Part shown: positions 58,915 through 64,000 of the stretch, piece by piece
Numbering within the stretch: the stretch's first letter is position 1
Layout of the letters: every line of letters begins with the position of its first letter
Assembly (NCBI GenBank): GCA_963678585.2
Contig: CAXXGA010000002.1
Span: 2,728,001 to 2,792,000, forward strand
From: Breoghania sp963678585
GTDB taxonomy: Bacteria > Pseudomonadota > Alphaproteobacteria > Rhizobiales > Stappiaceae
DNA: 64,000 nt
Direction: 5' to 3'
The notes under the pieces: generated by a model
Database searches by the model: none
Seen by the model: the letters and a program-made list of their open reading frames with translations, nothing else
Told to the model about the DNA's origin: nothing
Program-made: the position numbers and the translations under genes

Positions 58915-61527
58915 TCAGGCGGGCACCCGGCCCAGCGCGCGCGCGATATCCTCGCTGCGGAACGGCTTCTTGATCAGCACGTCCCCCTCCTCCAGTTCCT
59001 CTTCGATCAGCTGGCCGGGCTCCGCAAAGCCCGTCATGTAGATCGCCCGGATCCCGGCATGGCGCTCCCGCGCCACCCGCACCACGTCCGGGCCCAGCAA
59101 TCCTTGCGGCAGGCGCACGTCGGTCAGAATGATATCCGGCACAACACCGTTGCCGAGAACCTCCAGCGCGCTCGGCCCGTCATGGGCGAGCATCACCTGA
59201 TAGCCCAGCCGGTGCAGCATGGTGGCAGCAAGCTGGCGCAGATCCTCATCGTCCTCCACCACCAGAACCCGCTCCTGGTTCACCGCCCCCGCTTCCCCCG
59301 GGTCCGCCGCGATGACTTCCGGCGCCTGAAGCACATCCCGCGCTTCCGGCAGGTAGAGCCGCACGGTGGTCCCCACCCCCACCTCGCTTTCCAGCGCGAC
59401 CTGTCCGCCCGATTGCGAAACGAAACCGTAGACCATCGACAGGCCGAGCCCCGTGCCGCGCCCGATATCCTTGGTGGTGAAGAATGGTTCGAAAACCTGA
59501 TGCTGCACCTCCGGCGCGATGCCCTTGCCGGTGTCCTTGACCGAAATCATCACGTAGCGCCCAGCCTCAACACCCACCAGCTGCGCATCGCTCTCCTTCG
59601 TCAGATCCGCATTGGAAATCGAGATCTTGACCTCGCCACCATCCGGCATGGCGTCGCGCGCATTGAGCGTCAGGTTCAAAAGCGCCAGTTCCAGAAGACC
59701 CCGGTCGGCCATGCACAGCCAGAGATCGGGGGCAGCCTCAACCTTCACCGCCACCGCATCGCCGATGGTCGGGCGCAGCATGGAAACGAATTCGGTGAGA
59801 TCCTGCCCCAGAGCCAGCGCCTGCGGCTCCAGCGGCTGCATCCGCGAGAAGGCCAGAAGCTGCCGGGTCAACCGCGCGCCCCGCTCCCCGGCCCGCTGGA
59901 TCGCGGCCAGCAGCTTCGCCCGCTCCTCAGGCACCATATCCTCATCCTCGATGAGGAACTCCACATTGCCGAGAATGACCCCCAGCAGATTGTTGAAGTC
60001 ATGCGCCACGCCACCGGTGAGCTGGCCGACCGACTCCATCTTCTGCGATTGCCTCAGCCGCTCCTCCAGCATGAAGCGTTCGGTCGTGTCGATGCCGAGT
60101 GCAAAGAAGCCTTCCACCCGCCCATCCGCAGCCCTGTGCGGCACGAGCCGCAGGTCGAGGCGACGCATCGTGCCGTCCGGCGAGGGGAAGACATCCGTGA
60201 TCATCTGCGTTTCGCCCGCCAGAACCGCATCCCAGTGGGGCTGCATCCACTCAGCCCATTCCTGTGTCATGAGGGACTGAAGCCGGGCGCCCACCAACCC
60301 GTCCACATTGCGGCCCATCCACTCCGCGAGCGTGCGGTTGGCAAACCGGATCTTCAGGTCCCTATCAGCGAACATGATCAGGGCGGGCACGGAATCGGCC
60401 ACGAGCCGCAACTGGTTGCGGCTGGACCGGATCGCATCCGCCGCCCGGCGCTTGGCGGTGATATCGCGCGCGATGCCTTCGATCCCGGCGATCCCGCCCT
60501 CTTCGTCGCGGTAGATGCGCGCCGTGGTGGAAACCCACACCACATGGCCGTCGCGATGACGCATCGCCGCTTCGGCCGCGCGCACCGCCCCGCCGCCTTC
60601 CCGGAAAGTCTCCAGGAAGAGACGGTGCGCCGCGCTGTCGGCGTAGAAATCGACGGCCCGCTTGCCGATCACATCCTGTACGGACCAGCCTAGCAACTCG
60701 CGCACCGATGGCGTGATCATCGTAAACACGCCGTCGATATCCGTGCGGTAATAGGTGTCGATCATCTCGTCGAGGATCGCGCGATAGCGGCGTTCGCTGG
60801 CCTTCAGCTCGTCGCGCCCCTTCTCCACATTTCGCTGGCTGAGCCTCAACCGTTCGCGCAATCCGTTGAAGGCGAAGACCAGCAAGTCCAGTTCGTCGCC
60901 CTCCCCATCGCGCCGCGAAAAACGGCTCCCGCCCCGTTCCAGCACAATGGGTTTGCCGAGGTCAGCGCTGCCCATGGCCGACATCTGATCGGCAATCGCC
61001 CGGACATGACGCGTGACCAGCCGGGTGAAGGTGAAATAGATGAAGACGGCCATGACCAGCGTGATCGCAAGGTTGGTCCCGAGCATGCGCAACGCGAGCA
61101 GGACTATGCGTTGCCGGGCCATTCCCACGTCAAAGACGATTTCCAGCGAGCCGATCTCGACCTCCTCGCCGCGATGCGTGAAGGTGATCAGGATCTTGCG
61201 CTCCAGTCCGTTCGAACTGGGCCGGGTTCCGCTATGCGCGCGCGTTTCGCCGTTTTCGGTAACCGCCGCATAGGCGATGCTGGCGGAAGCCTGAATGCCC
61301 TCCAGAAGAACCTGAAGCTGGTCCTGATCCTTGATCCACAAGGCGCGGCTGATCCCGCTCAGGGAAGAGCGCTGGATATCGGTGAGGCTGCCTTCCAGCT
61401 CGCGCCGATGCTCCTGATATTCGAAATAAAACTGAATGGCCGTGATGCTTGCACTGACGGCACAGCTGAACAGGATGATCCAGAAAATGATCCGCTTGGC
61501 AACACTGCCTGTGAACCTGCCTCTCAT
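58915..61527 (-). CDS. Membrane-bound hybrid sensor histidine kinase
   Basis: The 870-residue protein has two membrane spans (about 12-33 and 146-166) enclosing a periplasmic sensor, a HAMP-like region (about 167-235), two PAS domains (about 245-360 and 368-485), a HisKA H-box with His509 (GGVAHDFNNLL), an ATPase domain with N-box LLNLTLNARDAM (Asn622), G1 VKDTGKGI and G2 GTGLGLSMV, and a C-terminal receiver with Asp803 (ILTDVRLP). This FixL-like hybrid layout implies phosphorelay to an unlinked regulator. The stimulus is unknown. No response regulator gene is adjacent. Confidence 0.92.
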   Translation of the reverse strand: MRGRFTGSVAKRIIFWIILFSCAVSASITAIQFYFEYQEHRRELEGSLTDIQRSSLSGISRALWIKDQDQLQVLLEGIQASASIAYAAVTENGETRAHSGTRPSSNGLERKILITFTHRGEEVEIGSLEIVFDVGMARQRIVLLALRMLGTNLAITLVMAVFIYFTFTRLVTRHVRAIADQMSAMGSADLGKPIVLERGGSRFSRRDGEGDELDLLVFAFNGLRERLRLSQRNVEKGRDELKASERRYRAILDEMIDTYYRTDIDGVFTMITPSVRELLGWSVQDVIGKRAVDFYADSAAHRLFLETFREGGGAVRAAEAAMRHRDGHVVWVSTTARIYRDEEGGIAGIEGIARDITAKRRAADAIRSSRNQLRLVADSVPALIMFADRDLKIRFANRTLAEWMGRNVDGLVGARLQSLMTQEWAEWMQPHWDAVLAGETQMITDVFPSPDGTMRRLDLRLVPHRAADGRVEGFFALGIDTTERFMLEERLRQSQKMESVGQLTGGVAHDFNNLLGVILGNVEFLIEDEDMVPEERAKLLAAIQRAGERGARLTRQLLAFSRMQPLEPQALALGQDLTEFVSMLRPTIGDAVAVKVEAAPDLWLCMADRGLLELALLNLTLNARDAMPDGGEVKISISNADLTKESDAQLVGVEAGRYVMISVKDTGKGIAPEVQHQVFEPFFTTKDIGRGTGLGLSMVYGFVSQSGGQVALESEVGVGTTVRLYLPEARDVLQAPEVIAADPGEAGAVNQERVLVVEDDEDLRQLAATMLHRLGYQVMLAHDGPSALEVLGNGVVPDIILTDVRLPQGLLGPDVVRVARERHAGIRAIYMTGFAEPGQLIEEELEEGDVLIKKPFRSEDIARALGRVPA

Positions 61528-61748
61528 GCTGGCCGCCCGCTAGGGCTGCGGCGATGCGCAGCCTGCCCGAGATGCCCGACGGCACCTCCTGTTTTCCGTT
61601 CCGATCGCAAAACGATACCATCGGTGTTTCCCGCGAGATATCGATATTTTTGACGGGGAGAGTCCGGCCATACACGCAAAACGGACGACCCGGCTCCTCG
61701 CCCGACCGCCCGCTCTGTCTGTGTTCCGGCTCGAAGCTGCCGGTAAAA

Positions 61749-62966
61749 TCAGTTCCCGGAAAGACGGCGCAGCAGGGCCTGCGTCGGATACCCATCGACC
61801 GGAAGACCAAGCTTGGCCTGCACCTCGCGAACCGAATCGCGCGTCCGCGCACCGATCATTCCATCCGCGCCGCCCACGTCGTAGCCGCGCCCTTCCAGAA
61901 TGCGCTGAAGCTGCTTGGTCTGGTCGAAGCTCAGCACGTCAACCTCGCCATTGCCGGGGAACCGCGGCGGGGCGCCCGCCAGCCGGGTCGCGAAATAGGC
62001 CGCGGTCGTGGCATAGACGAAGGACTGGTTCCACTGCAGATAGACGTCGAAATTGGGATAGGCGAGGAAGGCCGGGCCGTTGATCCCCATGGGCAGCAAC
62101 AGCGAGGATTCCAGCCCCGTGGACCTCAGCTTGGACCCGTCGCGCTTCGTCACGCCCCATTTGGACCACGTGCCTTCCGAATGATGCACCTGAAGGCCTG
62201 CCTCCTCCCACGGCATGGAGCGCGGCACGCGCACTTCCACCAGCCAGGGCTCGTTGGCCCGCCAGCCGTGGCTCTTGATGAGAGCCGCACCGGAAGCCAG
62301 CACGTCCGGCACCTCACGCAGCAGGTCCACCCGGCCATTGCGGTTGTAGTCCACGCCAAGCTCGTAATAGTCCTTGGGCAGGAACTGGAGCTGGCCCAGC
62401 TCGCCCGCCCACGCGCCGATCATCTGGTCGGCGCGAAGATCGCCGCGCTCGATGAGCTTCAGCGCGCTCATGAGCTGGTCGCGGAAAAGATCCGGGCGAC
62501 GGCAGTCGAAGGCGAGCGTCGCCAGCGAGTTGAGAACCGGCAGATTGCCGATATTTGCGCCGAAATCGGTTTCCAGCCCCCAGAAGCCGACGATCACCGG
62601 CCCCGGCACGCCGTATCTGCGCTCAAGATCCGCGAACTCCGTCGCATTCTCGCGCAACAGCCGCGTGCCGTGCTTCATCCGGTAGGACGAAACCATGCGG
62701 TTGGAGAACTTCAGGAAAGACTGGGAAAAAACGCTCTGGGCGCGATCCTTGCGCACGATGGAAGGATCGAATTTCAGACCGTCCAGCGCCGAGGAAATCG
62801 TGCGCCGCGAAAGACCTTCCGCCTTGGCCTCGGCCCGGAAGTCGTTCAGCCAGCGGTCGAAACTGCCCGTATTCCTGCATCCTGCGGCCTGCGCGGCGCC
62901 CGCCGCTCCCGCCAGGGCCGCCCCCATCGCCACAAGACCCACCATTCCCGTTGCCAGTCGCCGCAT
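61749..62966 (-). CDS. Lytic murein transglycosylase (MltB-type) with peptidoglycan-binding domain
   Basis: The start ATG at 62966 follows CGGAG and gives 405 residues; the first 27 form a signal peptide (GLVAMGAALAGAAGAAQAAG). The SLT-2 catalytic domain has the active-site Glu in VGFWGLETDFGANIGNLPVL and GAWAGELGQLQFLPKDYYEL, with DYNRNGRVDLL typical of MltB relatives. A C-terminal PG_binding_1 domain (QLQRILEGRGYDVGGADGMI; AKLGLPVDGYPTQALLRRL) anchors it to the cell wall. It would cleave peptidoglycan strands in the periplasm. The substrate is peptidoglycan; a partner is not visible. Confidence 0.92.
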   Translation of the reverse strand: MRRLATGMVGLVAMGAALAGAAGAAQAAGCRNTGSFDRWLNDFRAEAKAEGLSRRTISSALDGLKFDPSIVRKDRAQSVFSQSFLKFSNRMVSSYRMKHGTRLLRENATEFADLERRYGVPGPVIVGFWGLETDFGANIGNLPVLNSLATLAFDCRRPDLFRDQLMSALKLIERGDLRADQMIGAWAGELGQLQFLPKDYYELGVDYNRNGRVDLLREVPDVLASGAALIKSHGWRANEPWLVEVRVPRSMPWEEAGLQVHHSEGTWSKWGVTKRDGSKLRSTGLESSLLLPMGINGPAFLAYPNFDVYLQWNQSFVYATTAAYFATRLAGAPPRFPGNGEVDVLSFDQTKQLQRILEGRGYDVGGADGMIGARTRDSVREVQAKLGLPVDGYPTQALLRRLSGN

Positions 62967-63477
62967 AGCACACTCCGTCATGATCTCAATTGCCGGGGAG
63001 TTTGCGTGATGCGGAATGACCGATCCCTCTCCCGCCGCGAACACCGCGTTCCCTGCTCCTTGTTCCCTGCCATGATGCGGCGCGCGCCGCAAGTGCGCTG
63101 AGCGCCCCTTCCGCACCGCCTGAAGACCGGCGAGGACCGCCCACAACGGCGAAAACCGCCCCCCGCCGTTCAAAAACAGGTGCAACGGGCGATTGCCGTT
63201 CCGCGAGCGGTGCAAATGGGCCACAAATTTCCGCAAAGTTTCCCAATTGTTTTTTTGACATATTCGCACAAGTGCCTATTCTATAAGCGTTGATTTGATG
63301 ATTTCTATTATTTGTATTATAGTTGACTGATTAATCGACAAGCACAGGCCGCACCAAGCGGCCCATAATTGGCAGAAACTGCAGAATTTGAAGAAATCCG
63401 AGAGAATAATTCGGAAACTGGCACATCATCCCATCGCCCCAGCTTTGTAGATTTGAGCAAAAGACAAGGCGATCACA
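62967..63477. promoter_or_regulatory. Divergent spacer before the MarR-type gene, AT-rich
   Basis: The 511-base gap has no convincing gene. From 63241 it becomes strongly AT-rich. A candidate promoter is TTGACA (63255-63260) with TATTCT 16 bases further on. The near-palindrome TTGACTGATTAATCGACAA (63323-63341), with a perfect GATTAATC centre, is a plausible MarR-family operator. Confidence 0.45.
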
Positions 63478-63990
63478 TTGACTGCACATCATTTGAACCC
63501 GGACCCAAAACCGCAGGTTGATTCCGGCGAATTGGACCTGCGTCCGTTACACCAGTCGCTCCCGATGCAACTCATGTCGGCGCGCGAGGAAGTCATGTTG
63601 CGCTTCCGCCCCTATCTGCACGCACACGGGCTGACCGACCAGCAATGGCGGATCATCCGGGCGCTTGCGGAAGTGGACCAGCGCGAGATTCTCGACCTCA
63701 GCGACGTGTGCGGCATCCACCCGGCAAGCCTTTCGCGCATCCTGCCCAAGCTGGACAGCGCCGGCATCATCAACCGGCGGCCGAACAAGGCCGACCAGCG
63801 CAGGGTCATTGTCACGCTGGCCGCAAAGGGGCGCACGCTCTACAATCGGATTGCCCCGGAATCGGAGCGCCTCTACCACGACATCACCTCCGACATCGGC
63901 CACGACCTCGTGCGCGAGGCCTATGACGTGCTGGAGCGGATGATCGAGGCGCTGCGCACAAAACGCGTGGCGGCGGCAGCCGGCGAGTGA
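63478..63990 (+). CDS. MarR-family regulator, HpaR/HpcR-like
   Basis: The 170-residue protein starts at a TTG (63478) placed 9 bases after AAGG; an internal ATG at 63565 would cut into the fold. The segment MSAREEVMLRFRPYLHAHGL with TDQQWRIIRALAEVD is typical of HpaR, the regulator of homoprotocatechuate degradation, followed by the winged helix (DVCGIHPASLSRILPKLDSA) and RRPNKADQRRVIVTL. No aromatic-degradation genes are visible before the window ends, so the target is unknown. Confidence 0.85.
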   Translation: MTAHHLNPDPKPQVDSGELDLRPLHQSLPMQLMSAREEVMLRFRPYLHAHGLTDQQWRIIRALAEVDQREILDLSDVCGIHPASLSRILPKLDSAGIINRRPNKADQRRVIVTLAAKGRTLYNRIAPESERLYHDITSDIGHDLVREAYDVLERMIEALRTKRVAAAAGE

Positions 63991-64000
63991 GGGTACAGGC

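Noticed and set aside
62986..63261. 91-codon frame upstream of the lytic transglycosylase
   Set aside because: The translation is Arg/Gly/Ala-rich without family features and the frame ends in the AT-rich promoter region.
1..64000. CRISPR arrays, insertion sequences, prophage, toxin-antitoxin or defence islands
   Set aside because: No regularly spaced repeats, transposase or integrase motifs, phage structural genes or paired small toxin/antitoxin frames could be recognised; the dispersed hairpin repeat lacks CRISPR spacing.

Overview
The window is high-GC DNA with dense gene packing, many 4-base ATGA/GTGA start-stop overlaps, and a gene set typical of an alphaproteobacterium. The betI-betA-betB order, choXWV, ehuABCD with a MocR-type EnuR regulator, egtBD and the lytic transglycosylase all point that way. 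An osmoadapted, probably marine or saline, Hyphomicrobiales-like organism is my inference; no rRNA or tRNA was seen to fix the taxonomy.

Layout. 0-4.1 kb: a partial amidohydrolase diverges from an RquA-like rhodoquinone-biosynthesis gene, followed by a GntR regulator with a PaaK-like AMP-forming ligase. 4.4-9.1 kb: ergothioneine genes egtB-egtD, then NAD salvage pncA-pncB ending in a clear terminator. 9.2-14.2 kb: a three-gene HlyD/RbbA/YhhJ-type ABC exporter. 14.3-19.3 kb: a DUF3775 protein, an FAD monooxygenase, fdhD with a DUF2478 gene, and a response regulator paired with an atypical histidine-kinase-like protein. 19.4-24.0 kb: a branched-chain-amino-acid-type (Liv) importer. 24.2-29.0 kb: a YhaO/YhaN (SbcD/Rad50-like) pair.

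29.0-51.7 kb is a compatible-solute island. betIAB and choXWV take up choline and oxidise it to glycine betaine. ehuABCD, eutABC, doeA and doeB on the minus strand, with enuR, doeX, doeC and doeD, form an apparently complete route for ectoine/hydroxyectoine import and breakdown to aspartate. A UbiX-type flavin prenyltransferase closes the minus-strand run.

51.7-64 kb: recQ, a GT39-like membrane glycosyltransferase, a NitT/TauT-type ABC importer of unknown substrate, a hybrid sensor kinase, an MltB-like lytic transglycosylase and a MarR/HpaR-type regulator.

Two non-coding patterns stand out. First, a dispersed paired-hairpin repeat occurs in three full copies and one half copy, and its inner stems change in a compensatory way between copies. 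Second, all four ABC importers carry strong hairpins directly after the substrate-binding-protein gene; in the ectoine importer that position is filled by a copy of the dispersed repeat. I found no CRISPR array, insertion sequence, prophage or defence locus.
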